The translations under genes and the position numbers were made by a program. Positions 34,694 to 47,580 of a stretch of DNA of 64,000 nt are shown in pieces. How positions within the stretch are numbered: position 1 is the first letter of the stretch; every line of letters starts with the position of its first letter. Below the pieces are notes generated by a model, which had not been told where the DNA came from, did not search any database, and saw only the letters and a list, made by a program, of their open reading frames with translations. This DNA comes from Cryptomeria japonica. Taxonomy: Eukaryota; Streptophyta; Pinopsida; Cupressales; Cupressaceae. Location of the stretch: positions 262,278,124-262,342,123 of the forward strand of contig NC_081406.1 of assembly GCF_030272615.1 (NCBI RefSeq), given 5' to 3'.

Positions 34694-36060
34694 GTGGACT
34701 CAACTTCTTGCACACACCCGTTGGGTTTGATGTTATCCAGTAATTATAATCCTTTTTCCCCTCAATATTTTCTTTTGGGCTTTAGGACTTCTTCTACATC
34801 TAATTCCCCAATAAATACCCCTCCCGGGTCTCCTATTATTGGTCATGAATCTTCTCTTTCAGTCCTATTTGATCAAATGCAATCTTTGGAGGAGAAACTA
34901 AGGGATTTCAAAGGTTTTCTGAATTAAGAGAATTTCATTCCCCAAGTTAGTTCCATTGTCAATAATTTGAGAGAGATTCTCATCTCAATTTGCAAGGGTC
35001 TCGAGTTACTTAGGGCACTAATACGAATTGTTGAGATGCATGTACCTTCCATTGTGCCTCAACCTTAGGATACACATTTAGACATCGCTAGTTCTCAATT
35101 GGGTGTCATAATGATTGGGGTGTTAGTCCACATGGTTGATGTAGGTCCTAAAATTGATCCTTTGTCTAGTAAGATAAACAATTCATCTACCATTCCAAAT
35201 AGTAATGTTTCTTTAATTCCCTTGGCGTATCAAATTCCTACTCCTAGCTCTGCTACTGCTACTTCCATTGTTCATGCTACTACATTTAGTGCTACTATGG
35301 CTAACATTTCTACTTCTCATGTTTTTATTGGCATGGCTAATCTTCCTCTACCTCTCCCATAAGGTAACACTATCCTTAACACCATATAACAAAATATGAG
35401 CCAAATGCAAACACAAATTGCTACTAACATTGCCACTTAGTCTTCACTCACTCCATATTACTGTCACAACCTTCCTGTCATTGGTATCCTAAATGTTCCC
35501 TTACCCAAAGGGATTATAATTCCTAAGTTTGATAAATTCAATAGTGATGGTGATCTATACTTGCATATATCGATTCTTTCACTACAGTCTATAGTAATTT
35601 ACATCATCAAGACCATTTGCTAGCGAAACTATTCTCATGGTCCCTTAAGGGTGCCATACTAGAATGGTATTACTCCTTGACCAACAACTCTATCTATTTT
35701 TTTTATCAACTCATGAATGAGTTTCTCTAGAGGTTTCAGGAGAGCAATGGTAGCAAGGTCACTATCACTGACCTTGTTCATTTTAAGCAACAATCGTACG
35801 AAAAACTTACAGACTTCGTCTCTTGTTATCAATATGTTTATTCTAAGATCCCTTATTTCCTCCTTGATAGTGATCTCCAAAGGAAGTTCATTGGTAGTTT
35901 GAAAGAAAAATTAAGGGAGAAAGTCTCCTTAGTCAAATATTATACCTTTCTAATATGTGTAAATTGCACTTAGAGACTATCAGCACACATTAGCTCAGTT
36001 TGGAGCTCCTGCTTCAAACTCGTTTTGATAACTTTGGAGTTATGTCCTCTTATAAAGGAT
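34694..36060 (+). pseudogene. Gag remnant of the outermost Ty3-like element
   Basis: Best preserved at 35574-35935. There, HHQDHLLAKLFSWSLKGAIL then EWYYSLTNNSI, KVTITDLVHFKQQSYEKLTD and DSDLQRKFIGSLKEKL match the Retrotrans_gag core. They also align with the gag of the innermost element (LLAKLFTRTFRDKALQWYCS, KVTLIDLMHCKQGVKEKVTD). A TAG at 35728-35730 and frame changes break it. The N-terminal part (34694-35362) is Ser/Pro/Thr-rich and open only in pieces. Confidence 0.82.
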
Positions 36061-38934
36061 CCAAGAAAAATACAACAATCTCTAATGTAATAACTATTCC
36101 TTAGTAAATTAAGAAGAATTTTCTCAGGACTCAACATGACAAAATTTTATAGAACTCTTCGATTCTTATTTGAGTGTATTATAGAAACTGCTCAAAGGTA
36201 ACCTAGTCAACCTTCCAAAGATTAGATCTCTCCCATACAACATACCATACTCCCTTTGGTATGACACATCAAAATTATATTAATATCACCATGTGTCAAG
36301 ATATGACATTAAACATTATGTGAGTCTACAACATATCATACAGGAACACATAGACAATAGTATTACCAAGGTTAGTGATAGAAAGTAGAATTCTATTGAG
36401 TTTGTTGCTAGAGCTAATAGTGAGTTGTGGATCTATATAGATTTGTTTCCTTTGAATTATTCTAATTTTATTTCTACATCTTCTTATCCTCAAACGAGTG
36501 ATTGTGTGTATGTCAATATGGTGACTATCACTTTGATCTCTCCCCCAAGTCAAAAGGTTAGGGCCACTAATATATCATTGACACCTAATGACTCATCATT
36601 TTATGCAGATCCTTCTCCTCTTAAAATTTTTTTTTTTAGATCAACAGTAATTTTGTCATAGGTGTTATGGTTGATCCTTCTTACAAAGTCAATGTAATCA
36701 TATAGGAGGCCTTCTTCATTAACAAATTGCATAAGGTAAGGTATGACAAGTTGGGAGATACCATTCAGTGGTCTTTTTGTTTAACCTTTGAGATCCATCT
36801 CTTTGTAATTCCTGGTGGGACCTAAGGAAATTTCTACTATATTTGTAGTCATTCTAGAGTCTTAATAATTTAGGGTGAAGGTAGGAATTCTTGGGCTAGA
36901 ATCTATGGATTTGATCCCCTCTATCATCCAAAAATTCTTGAAGTTTCATCATGAGAGCATGATGTACAGACTATCCAAGACACTAGATATAAGCCACTTG
37001 TGTCACATGGGGGCTTTTGTTTGGATCATTTAGGGCCCACTTGGATTGGAGCCATGTTACCCTATAGTGGTCTATTATACAAGGCATATATAAATATAAG
37101 ACTAAGGAGTTAGCATTTAAGTTGGTCCAACTTGCTTCTTCTTCACCTCGTCTATCTTATTCTATTATTGTACAACAATGTGATTTGTCCTCTACTCCTT
37201 CTTCATCAAGAATTTAGGATAAGCTTGTTCTCTTGAGAAAACCCTCATGTCCTCCTAAGGCATCACAACCTCATGTGGTTCCTCATGTCCCTTTGATTAT
37301 GCCTAGCACAGGAAAATGAAAGGTAGTTATGTTGCCAAAGTAAAAACCCCATATCTTCAAGCTTCCTATTCTTCCAAATATCTCTCACCCTACTTTGTAT
37401 GGTAAGGGTAAGCATTCTATGCGTTCTCATCCTTCACCTATAATAACTGCATCTCAACCTATGAGGACTCCTCCGATTTCTTTGATTTCTCCCATAGAAA
37501 AAAAAGGAAATGTGTTTACAGATAAGAGTATGGTTCTTGCTTATCTAGAACCTCATATTTCATTGGTTGAGCTTTCTCCTCCATTGGAAACAATGCAAAC
37601 AACTCCACTTGTGATGTAGGATGTTATGAATTCTTCTCAGGCTTTTGTTATTGGTACTTATCTATGATAGAACCAATTTGTATTAGAGTGTAAGAATCAT
37701 CAATGTGTGTGGCTTAGGAACATGAGGCCACGTTGAAGACTAAGGGTGGGTCTTTGATTTCCACTGCTGCTTCTTCTTATTATTAGAAGTACGGTTGTCG
37801 TTGCACCAACAAATTGACCCTGTTAATGCCCAATACAACCATCAGACTTATAGAATCCACAGGAGGTGGTTAAGCCATGTCACAAACCCGAGAACCATAT
37901 TGCACAACATAAGGAGACTAAGGGTGCACACCTTGCAACAATCCCCCCAATGCAAGAAAGGGGTTTGAACCTTTGACACAAGTTCTGATACCACTTATTA
38001 TAAGTATAGTTGTCGTTGCACCAAAAGATCAACCTTGTTAATGCTCGATACAACCACTAGACTTATAGAATCCACATGAGGCGGTTAAGCCATGTCACAA
38101 ACTTGAGTGTTGTGTTGCACACCACAAGGAGACCAAGCTTTCACACCTTGCAACACTTCTTCTATTCCTATTCATGTTCCTACTATTCCTATTTTTGTTG
38201 CTCCTATCTCCACCCCTTATTCAGTTTTTATTTTGTCTTCTTTTGGGGCTATCAACGAGCCTTACCCTAAGAGGGTACAAGTGTTCATTTCTCCTTCCAT
38301 AGATCCACCTCTTATCACTTCTCTTTTGTATATTCCCCTATTCTGACATCCCATAGATATGCTTCACATGTAACTTTTGACTAGTGTGGCTTTGTCTACT
38401 TATCCCTTTTATTTTCCACATCTTCATTATATCTTTCTTTGGGTCCTTCAACCTACCACAATTTATGTGAAGGTTTCATCTCAACCACCTAAGTATAAGT
38501 TCAATCAAGGCCCCATTCTTGAGTTTTGACATAAGAAGTCAGCTCCTTCAACTTCTTTTTCTACTTATGTTCTATTTGTTGAGGAGGTCCCAACTTCTCC
38601 AAAGGATGGAAATGCAACTCTTGCTTCACAGCCTTTGGTTGAGTCACCTCACTCCTCTTTAGAGTTTATGTTTGATTATGTAGAGGATATTCCAATGTTG
38701 TCAATGATATTTACAAGATTGTTGACTCTTGGTTGTTGGATGAGGATGTTGAAGCAACCTCATCCTTAGCTCTTGTTGTAGGCAAGACGCCTAGTTCTAC
38801 TTTGGCCATCATGCCTCTATGGACTCATCCTCCCTCTCCTTACATGATTAATATTTGAAGGACAATGATTTGATTATTTGTGATCGCTAGAGCAACACTT
38901 CTTCATATCTTTAGATTAGAGAGAGAGTGTATGT
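36061..38934 (+). pseudogene. protease-like and tail remnant of the outermost element
   Basis: GVMVDPSYKVNVI (about 36661-36700), followed by EAFFINKLHKVRYDK, aligns with VLIDPSCMVNVITEEF in the innermost element. This is the retropepsin region, with DPS in place of the usual D[ST]G. Downstream, an open patch SHGGFCLDHLGPTWIGAMLP lies near 37000. The rest is a Pro/Ser-rich tail with many stops, interrupted by the 215-bp repeats. No reverse transcriptase or integrase motif was found before the next LTR. Confidence 0.65.
37781..38155 (-). repeat. 215-bp dispersed repeat, two tandem copies
   Basis: Unit 1 is about 37781-37996 and unit 2 (partial) about 37997-38155. The block gttgtcgttgcacca recurs exactly 215 bases apart. 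On the minus strand it contains TGGTATCAGAAC followed by GGTTCAAACC (37971-37962), the latter fitting an RNA polymerase III B box. A third fragment lies at 2652-2750. It may be a tRNA-derived SINE, but the A box spacing is short and the alternative is a retroelement primer-site relic. Confidence 0.65.
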
Positions 38935-39074
38935 GTGTGTGTGTGTTTGTTCATGTTTCTTTACGTGTCTATAAATGTTTGTTCTCTCTTGAAGGACCCA
39001 AGATACCCTCATAGGTACTTGGCTACAAGGGATAAAATTTATATCATACACTTCCTCTATTTGTCTCATCATTC

Positions 39075-40220
39075 TTTTTTATGTTGTATATTTCTTTTTA
39101 CATGTGTTGCAACCGGCATATTGTATTATAGTCTTTAGACTATTGGTGTTTTGCAGAATGTGTTTACCGGTCTGAAGCGGTATGTTGACTCCAAGCAGTT
39201 CGTGGATCTCAAGCGGTACAAGGGATCAAAGTGGAAAAACACATTTTTACCAGTCTTCATTTTTGTCAAACCGGCAACCAATATTTTGTGTGAACCGGTT
39301 CTACTATGATGAGTTACCAACCGGCATTCTGTGATGAGTTACCAACCGACATTTTGTGATGAGTTACCATCCACTGATTGTTTGACGGTGCCGACACTCT
39401 GGCGGTGCTTTTTGTGTCGTGTTACCGACTATGTCCAGGTTCATCGAACCTAGGGAATTGGATTGTAAACCTATTGGACCGACATGAAATCAGATTCCTT
39501 TATAAGGACATCATGTCCAGGGTTTTAGAAGGTTGTTAGGGCTTTATGTTGATGCTAAGGTGTAAGGTGGTTGTTGAGTTTTTGCAAGAGTGATCTTAAC
39601 TGTGAAGATCAATTTTTGTGAGAGGTAACTAAGTGTGAGTTACTGAAGACTGAAGTAATGCTGAAATGCATTAGCTATGAGCCATGCTGGATCTAACCAA
39701 GCAATCTGTGCTATATGCTAGAGTATACACTTGTTGATTACTCACATATTTGACAATTTTGAAGCCCTTAACTGGGTAGGCTCAGAGTAGCCTTTGTAAA
39801 ATCCTCTAACAAGGTGGTTCACCTCTATGGATCTAAAATCCTCTAGCAAGGTAGTCTTTGATTGGACTTATCTCCTAACAGAGATTGAGATTTCTAACAG
39901 GATCTGTTCTGGTAAAGAACATTGTTTGACCTTAACCGGTCTGACCTTAATCGGTCTGGTTCCTATTTTGCAGAGAGTTACTTGTGATTTCATCTCACCA
40001 TGGTTTTTCCCATTTGGGTTTCCACGTCAAATATCTTGTGTTATGGTGTTATTGCTCCTGTGGGTGAATGTCTTATTTGCATTTTGGTTTGCATGTGTGT
40101 TAACTGGTTTGTCTATTAAATTGTTCTACCGGTTTATCACTAGATTGTTTAAGTGTTTAAATATAGTGTTTTTCAGTATACTAATTCACCACCCCCCCCC
40201 CCCCCTCTTAGTATTCATCA
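39075..40220 (+). repeat. 5' LTR of the middle element, start eroded
   Basis: From 39102 (catgtgttgcaacc) to 40220 (TATTCATCA) it aligns closely with 53564-54681. Before 39102 only short matches (ttttttatgtt) remain, so most of the first ~100 bases is deleted. A 25-bp subrepeat (gtgatgagttaccaaccg) occurs about three times at 39304-39371. A poly-C run lies at about 40193-40205. Confidence 0.85.
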
Positions 40221-40222
40221 AT

Positions 40223-40235
40223 TGGTATTAAAGCC
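40223..40235 (+). other. primer binding site of the middle element
   Basis: TGGTATTAAAGCC follows the LTR after two bases. It is the iMet site TGGTATCAGAGCC with two transitions. Confidence 0.75.
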
Positions 40236-40270
40236 TATCTTTCTATAAGTCTAACTACTTGGAAAGAGAT

Positions 40271-41548
40271 ATGGGGGAATACTCTGTGAGGGAACTTACT
40301 CGCCAGCTCACTTAGTCTGAGCAAGCCTATGATGAACTCATGGCAAAATATAAGGTCTCTCAAGCAAAAAGGAGAGAACATGCTGAAAAACTGATGGAGC
40401 TATCTGAAAATAGTTCTTCTGATGAAGCGGACATGGAAGCCCTAATTCAAAAAGTAGAAAAGTTGAATGAATCAAACTCCAACCTGAGAAAGGAGTTGGA
40501 AGGATTGACTATTCATATGTGTCAAGAGCTTGAGAAACAGAGGAAAGTTGAAGATCTGGTGAAAGACAAAGATCATGAGATCTCCAAGTTGAAGCAAGAG
40601 ATTAGTGCACTTACTGCTCACCTTCATGAGAGCAGAATGGAAAAAGAAGAAGTACAAGGTGAATTGAACATAGCCATCTCTGAGAATGCAAATCTAATAG
40701 AGACAAATGCTGCTATTTCCAAAGAACTCTCTGAGTCAAAGGAAATACTTGATAGGTTCAACAAGAGTACTGTTAAGCTAGAGCAAAAACTTGAATCGGC
40801 CAAACCGGTAAAGAATACCAATGGACTTGGTTTCTCTGGTCATGAGAAAGGAGAGACCTTAGGAACAAATGTTGAAGCATCAAAGAAGAAACCGACATTC
40901 AAAGGTAAAGGTAAGCAAAAATTCAAACCTGTTTTCTTTAACTATCTTAAAGAAGGACATACTGCCAATGTATGTAGGAGCAAAGCCTATAATAATTTTC
41001 CTTACTTTATAAACAATGTACCTAGATCCAATAAGTTCAATGGTAATTGTTATGCATGCAACAAGTTTGGGCATAGAGCATATGAATGCAGGTCTGTTAA
41101 GAACAACACTGGAAGATACCCTCACAGGACTCAAGGAGCTGGTTCAGAATCTTTTGTGGACCGGAACCCCAACCGGTTTAATTCCTATAATCATCAGCCA
41201 AGTAGTAGTGGCTATCAACCGACAACTAGACGGAGAGAAAATTGTTGGATTTGTCATGGTCATGGTCACACTGCTGCAACATGCAGAAGGAAGAATGGAA
41301 ACATGAACAATGGACCTTGGAGAGCACCTGGAATGATTTGCTATCATTGCAGCAAATCAGGTCATTCAGTAAGATTTTGCAGAAATAGAAAGAGTATATC
41401 AGATGATATACTGGTCACTCCAGAAGGAAAAATTGATATTGAAACCATTCAAGCAGATATGAACAAAACCTGGAAGAAGAAACCAACAATGTTGCAAGAG
41501 GAACCAATTTCTGCACCTAGTGTGGAAATCACGGAACCGACAAACTAA
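40271..41548 (+). pseudogene. ORF1 of the middle element: coiled-coil Gag-like protein with zinc knuckles
   Basis: The likely original ATG is at 40271, with one TAG at 40313-40315. From 40340 the frame is open for 402 codons to TAA. The first half is a Glu/Lys/Leu-rich coiled coil (EALIQKVEKLNESNSNLRKE, then KLKQEISALTAHLHESRMEK). The second half holds three clean CCHC knuckles, CYACNKFGHRAYEC, CWICHGHGHTAATC and CYHCSKSGHSVRFC. A fourth upstream is broken (NYLKEGHTANVC, first Cys lost). The protein would bind RNA as a nucleocapsid. It lacks the usual copia Gag N-terminal domain. Confidence 0.85.
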
Positions 41549-42103
41549 GCATCAAAAAAGCTTAGGGGGAACAAATGGAGAAATGTTTCGAACCCCCGGT
41601 TTACACTGGTAAAAGACCTTAACCAGTATGTGATACCTGTCATTTGGCAGAAGACCAGAAATGGTAAAAGGCAAATTAGGGTTTATGCCCTAATGATGGA
41701 GCATTAATGACGGTAGGTGAGGAATATGCTTAAAAGGAATTTCAAATCATTTCTCACTATCATTTTTTGAGTGAAGAAGTTTTTCAAGTGTAGAGCGATG
41801 AAAAAGCGATTTGAGCTGTGATTCAGAGAAATTTGGAAACCTTGAAGGAGATTCAAAAGCAAATTGCAAACGGTCAAGAGAAGAAAGCAAAGCGGTGATT
41901 CTGCAACCGACGAAGTGTGAGGTGAAGTAGAATCTGAAAGCCCTAAATTCATGATTTTCAAAAGGTATTTCTTGAGTTTTTAGTTTTAATCATGGCGTCT
42001 GCATCTCATACTAGCTCTAGTGCATCTTTCGATTCAATAAGCTTCATTCAACGCAAGTCTAAATACAATGCTTTGTCATAAGTTCCTGCTGGAGTAATAG
42101 TAG

Positions 42104-43308
42104 TGTAAAGCGGAAAATAATCGAACCCTAGTTGCTCTCCCCTCTTCCAACTCCAAGGAGAGAGAAGGGAGGTTACTAGGGTTGACGGTTTTCACTTAGG
42201 GGAGACTTTAAATTCAAAAGAGGGGTTGAAACCCACAAGATCCAATCCCACACAATGCAAGATTGGATTCTAAATGAGTTTCAAGGGTTAAGACAGCAAG
42301 GCTACCCTCTTTTGTAAAGAATGTAGATAGAATGATTAAGCTAGGAATGCATAGAAAGTGAGAAAGATTCACTTATAAACAGAGATAGGGATATAGGATG
42401 AAGCTGCGGACCTGGAATTAGCAGTAAAATGTCGAGACGGCGCTGTCCTGCAAATTTGAGCGAAAGTTGACGGGACGATGGTGCCCGGCGTGCACACGGT
42501 CCTCCGAAAAATCCGCGAAACGAAGGGGGATCTGTTTGTCTCTGCACAAGGATTCCAGATCTTCAATTTCAGCCGCGTACCTGCAACCTACACACAGAAA
42601 AGCGAAGATGATTGGGGGTTTAGGGATTAGGGGTTTGCCCTTAGGTCAAACCCCGGTTTTGGAATTAACCAAGAAATGAGAAATGCTGTAAATGTAAATG
42701 ATTGTAATGTAAAACAAGTACTAGTACCTTGTTGTAAGAATGTTTGTATTCTTACATGCAAAGGTGTAGATGTTGTTGTATGTTGTATATTGTATGTTGT
42801 AGTATGTGATCTCCTCTTCAATGGTTGAATCCTTGTCTTGAATGCAACACTTGGCCTTGAATGGAGACTTAGAATGATCAATTGCTTGAAGGAATGCTTG
42901 AATGCTTGAATGCTTGAATGTTTGAGTATCGCTTCCGCCTTTTTTTCCTCCTCACCAAAATGAGAGAGGAAAATGTAGTTTGTATACTTGCCAATTAGGG
43001 TTAAAAGACTGATTTTCCCGACCTTAGGCCGACCAGGAAATGTTATTTTCCAATTTGCAAACAAAAAGACCCGAAGCCCCATAGGAGACCGGGCCCAAAA
43101 TAGGGTCAGGGACCAGGGCACTGGGCGCTCTGGTCCCACCTCCCGGGACAACAGGGTGCAACGAGGATCAGGCCAGGGTGCTAGAAAAATGCAGTTTTTG
43201 GTGTCGTGGACAAGTTTCGAGGTCTCCATTCAGGTTCCGTGTTGCGTCACCATCGTGAAGACCCAAATGCGGTCGAAATTGCAAGTGTCACAATTTTAGG
43301 ACGCTACA
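42104..43308 (-). repeat. 3' LTR of the innermost element
   Basis: This 1205-bp LTR borders the polypurine tract at 43309. It has the short form of the GC-rich subrepeat (about 43110-43140). Confidence 0.93.
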
Positions 43309-43323
43309 TTTAGCCCCCACTTT
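43309..43323 (-). other. polypurine tract of the innermost element
   Basis: The minus strand reads AAAGTGGGGGCTAAA directly before TGTAGCG. The outermost element has AAAGGGCACAAAA in the same place (55415-55427). The interior from 43324 to 44096 is non-coding. Confidence 0.8.
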
Positions 43324-44096
43324 AGCGGGAGTATAAGCGTACGCTCATACTTCCGATAAAGTACAAGGAACAACATTGAAAGACTTTCACCACATCAAGG
43401 AGGCAAGACACACCAAGCCCCCAGTGGACTAAGGATCTTACGACTTCGATTAACAAAGTAAAAGGGAAGATCACGAGGGAGAACCATGACTGTCAGTAGT
43501 AAGGTTCCCTCACTATGAGTCATGCAAGAGAAATACCGAAAATTTTCAAGGCAAAGCTAAGTTCGCCAAGAAATTTTCAAGTATCCTGAAGGGATAGACA
43601 GGGTGTATGCCCCCCTACGTTAAAGTGATCACACACGCCTCAACGGGGGTGATTGCTTTAATGTAGTGATACACATAAGAAATGAGAAGGGAAAGGAGCA
43701 CATTATCACAAAGATTTATCCCCCAAGTGTGAGATAAACCCAAGGATAATAGACACAAAACACAAAGCACGAGGTGACTTCACTTTCCTCGAGGTCAGTA
43801 TGCTGTATGATAATTCATGTATATCATATGCATGTATGCATAATTGTTCTTCATTCCCCAATCAAGGAAGGTCACCTAGAAGAAGGGAACACATGTGTCT
43901 TTTGAGTCAACATGAGAGAGACCAAAAGAGATCTCAATGCTTTGCATCGTCCTCAAGTAGACAACACTAAGGACAACAAATAGAAGAATGAGAATAACAC
44001 ATAGAAGAAGTAACAAAAGAGAGGAGGAGAGAGTCTGCTATGCTAATGTAACTAGTCTAGCACGTCATCTACCCCCCGATCTTGTTGATCAATGTT

Positions 44097-47000
44097 TCAG
44101 GAAGGCAGGGAACACGCTAGAGGAGGAACATCCAACACAGCAGATGGAGCTATCACAAGATCCAAACAAGGGCTATGTTCATGTTCCAAGCCACGTTGTT
44201 CTTGTCTAGGAGCTAGGATAAGTGCTTTAGAAAATTTGTTAGATAGATGGTTATCAATATCAACAAGTTCATATTCACTATCAGAAGCAAGAGGAGTAAC
44301 ATTTTTATCATGAATAACATTTTCATCTATATCATCATCAAGATTTATAAAAATAGGATCTTTAACTCGCACAGGATCAAGACCATCATGCATCTTATGT
44401 TTAGGAGATCTTGGAGAAAATGGAATAATGCTTGTTGAAGGTGTTTTTGGAGATTGTAAAGTTTGAGAAGCAGCTGCCTGAGCTCTAAGACGACGCTTTC
44501 GTCGACGTTCACGTGCAGAACGATTTCGTCTAGTCTTAGTAGGAAGTGGAGAAAATTGAGGAGGAGGAATGTTCTCATCCTTATCACTTGGGTGTTTAGG
44601 TTGTGGTCTCTTAGGCTAGATAATAGGAGAAGAGGAAGGTCTCTTCTCTCTATAAAAAGAAGGAGGAGGAACTGCTCCGTATAAAGGAGGAATATTTGGT
44701 TTAGGAAGAAGACCAAGTCCATCATGACGAGGAGGTATAGGTCTACTTTTAGAAAGTTTATTAGACATAGACATAGTCACAACCATAGGAATGGGTTGGG
44801 AATCTTCTTGAGGAAAGACATTCGTTTTATCTTTCAAAGGAAGAACTTCCTTCTCAAGAATGATAGGAATGTCGAGTTTGGGTGTTCTAGGTTCACTTAG
44901 AGATAGGATCATATCTGTTTTCCACTTTTGATAAGATTTGAAAAGATGATCACTTCGCGGAGGAAGAGATTGGAATTGTTTAGGCCAAAAATAATCAATA
45001 GGAACGCTAGAAGTTCTTTCAGCTGGTTTAAAGAGACTATGATTGACAGTAACAACTTCACCATTATAGGGAAATTTCAAACACTTATGAATAGGAGAAG
45101 CAATAGCTTTCATGGAAGATAGCCAAGGATAGCCAAGCTTCACATGAAATTGTTCAGATGAAGGAATAATAGCAAAGCTCACATCAAGGGATTTGTTATG
45201 GACCTCAATAGGTAATGTAATAGAACCAATTGCAGGAGAAGAAAATGCATCAAATAATTTCACAATCACATCTGTTTTGTCATAGATCACTTGATTCAAT
45301 TGCAAAGTAAAAAGAAATTCTTCAGTAATAACATTAACCATGCACGAAGGATCAATAAGCACTCCACGGCAAGGTGTATTCTTGACTTTTGCAACTATGT
45401 ATAAAGGACCATTAGGTGCCCTGATAGTTTCACTAGAATCAAATGTGATGGAAGGTTCTTTAGGGTTTTCTTACTGCTCTACAAAGTTAATCACATTCGG
45501 AGTCATAGACACAAGACCATCAGATGAAAAAGAGGAATCATTAGTCTCGATCGCATTAGAGGTATGGGAAGGTAATGGATCAGTAAAAATCTGAAGATTT
45601 TGGTTAGGAGGAGCTACAGATGTGTTGCCTTTATCATTCACTCCAGAAACAGAGATAGTATTATTATCAATCAAATCTTGAATTTTACCCTTTAAAGCAA
45701 AACATTTTTCAGTATCATGCCCAGGTTGACGATGAAATTGACAAAAAGATTTGTTATCAAAATAAGGTGAATTAATCTTTGCAGGATCAATTTGCCTTAC
45801 AGGAGGAAGAGTAAGCACATTTTGTTCCAATAACTTATTCATAATACTATGCAATGATTCATTCAAAGGAGTATACTTTCTTTCTTTCTTGAAAAACTTA
45901 GAAATAGGAGGCACACCTGATGCTGCATTCACATTGTTGTTGATGATGTTTTCATTGAATTTGATGGAATCTTTGTTCGGTTTAAACTTTCCAAATGGTT
46001 GTTGACTACTATCACCCTTATCACTCGGAGCCATAGGATGTGATTGTTCCATTTGACTCACAGTCAGTTGATAATTGTGAAGAGTTGCACACAACTGTTG
46101 GAAAGAAGTAAGCTCAGAAAATAGAAGTTTATCTCAAATATCTTTTTGTAAATTAGAAATAAAGATTCTTTGAATATCATTATCAGGCACTGGAAAGGAA
46201 ATTTGAGCATACCAATGCTTATATCTACCAATGAAATCAGTCACTTTTTCTTTAACACCTTGTTTACAATGCATTAAATCAATCAAAGTAACTTTAGGAC
46301 TTATATTGTTTTGAAATTGTTGAATGAAAGCATTTGCAAGTTGTTCGAAAGAAGTAATAGAATAAGAAGGCAACGAGCAATACCATTGTAGGGCTTTGTC
46401 TCTGAATGTTCTAGTAAACAGTTTTGCAAGCAACCTTTGGTCATAAGCAAAATCGGTACATATTGTTTGAAAAGTCTTAACATGTGTTAGAGGATCACCT
46501 TTACCATTATAAAGCTCCAAATGCGGGATTTCAACATGTTTAAGAGGGATAGCTCGAACAATGTCAAGAGAAAGTGGGCTCGCAGCATCAAATGTGGGCA
46601 CACTAAACTTAGATTGATTCATAGAGGCAATTTGTTGCTGTAAAGAAGAGACAGTTTGTGCAATATTGTTAATGGTCACTTCAGTCGAAGAATTCATATT
46701 AGATGTGTTAGATTGAGATGGAGGTGTTATGTTATTGAAAGAAGGTAAAGAGTAAGGTGGCGGGACACTATGATAGTTAGTCATAGGAGAGGATTGGAAA
46801 GGAGGAACACTACAAGGAGGAGTGGAATGGTTAAATGAATTGCCCCCTTGCGTCATGTTCATTTGTGGAGATGTAATAGGAACACTCATTGAAGGAATGA
46901 ATGAAGAAGTCGGATTGAATGAAGGCAGAGGGTTGATCGAAGAAGAAGGATTGCCCCAATGACTGGTGATCATAGGAGGAATGTCTTGTATAGAAGTAGT

Positions 47001-47387
47001 CATTATGTTTGATGTAAAGGTAGGTATGCTAGCAATAGAAGTTGTCAAAGGAATAGAATGATTGACTTGAGTGGGAGGTTGTATATAACCTAAAGTTTCG
47101 GCACAACTCTTCATAGGCATCACATTCGAATCCACAATGTGTGCAATACCACGCAAAATATCAATTCCATTCTTATCACTTTGAAGCATATGTTTTAGAC
47201 CCTCAATTAAAGGAAGAGCTTGACTATCGGGGTATTCTTGAGACATCCATTGTCGAAAATCGTCAAATTGGTTATCCAATTTCGCAAGTTGTTCTACAGA
47301 AACCTCATGGAGAGCTTCTTCATCATTAGGAGGATTAGAGGAATTACCCATGTCCTCGTTAAAAAGGCTATTCAAATTAGGTTCCAT
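44097..47387 (-). pseudogene. Gag-Pro polyprotein of the innermost element
   Basis: One frame of about 1097 codons runs from ATG 47387 to 44097 with only three internal stops (46134-46136, about 45468-45470 and about 44613-44615). Residues ~1-260 are Ser/Pro/Asn-rich. The Retrotrans_gag core follows (HVEIPHLELYNGKGDPLTHV, KALQWYCSL, DLMHCKQGVKEKVTDFIGRY). Next is FCQFHRQPGHDTEKC, a single Cys/His cluster. The protease-like part has VLIDPSCMVNVITEEF and LGYPWLSSM. The retropepsin D[ST]G triplet reads DPS, so activity is doubtful. The tail has an Arg-rich stretch (RRNRSARERRRKRRLRAQ) and an acidic end. No reverse transcriptase, RNase H or integrase follows. Confidence 0.88.
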
Positions 47388-47580
47388 CTCCTCGGTAGTT
47401 AAACCTCGAAAAGACTTAATTCTATGGCTTCATCTAACGGGAATAGTGTAAGTAGGGCTTATTGTTGTAAAACTCATGCACTAGAAAGGGAGAGAAGATT
47501 TTGAATTTTTAGAGGTAGCAAATTTCAGTAAAATCAGCCTATCTCCTAGATTTAAGCTATTAAATGCAATCACGACAATC

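Noticed and set aside
35985-36030. ttagctcagtttggagc, resembling a tRNA A box
   Set aside because: No matching B box or cloverleaf follows, and it lies inside the decayed gag.
42341-43229. Minus frames of up to 200 codons in the LTR of the innermost element, repeated at 48897-49840
   Set aside because: They lie wholly in LTR sequence, differ between the two copies and have no family features.
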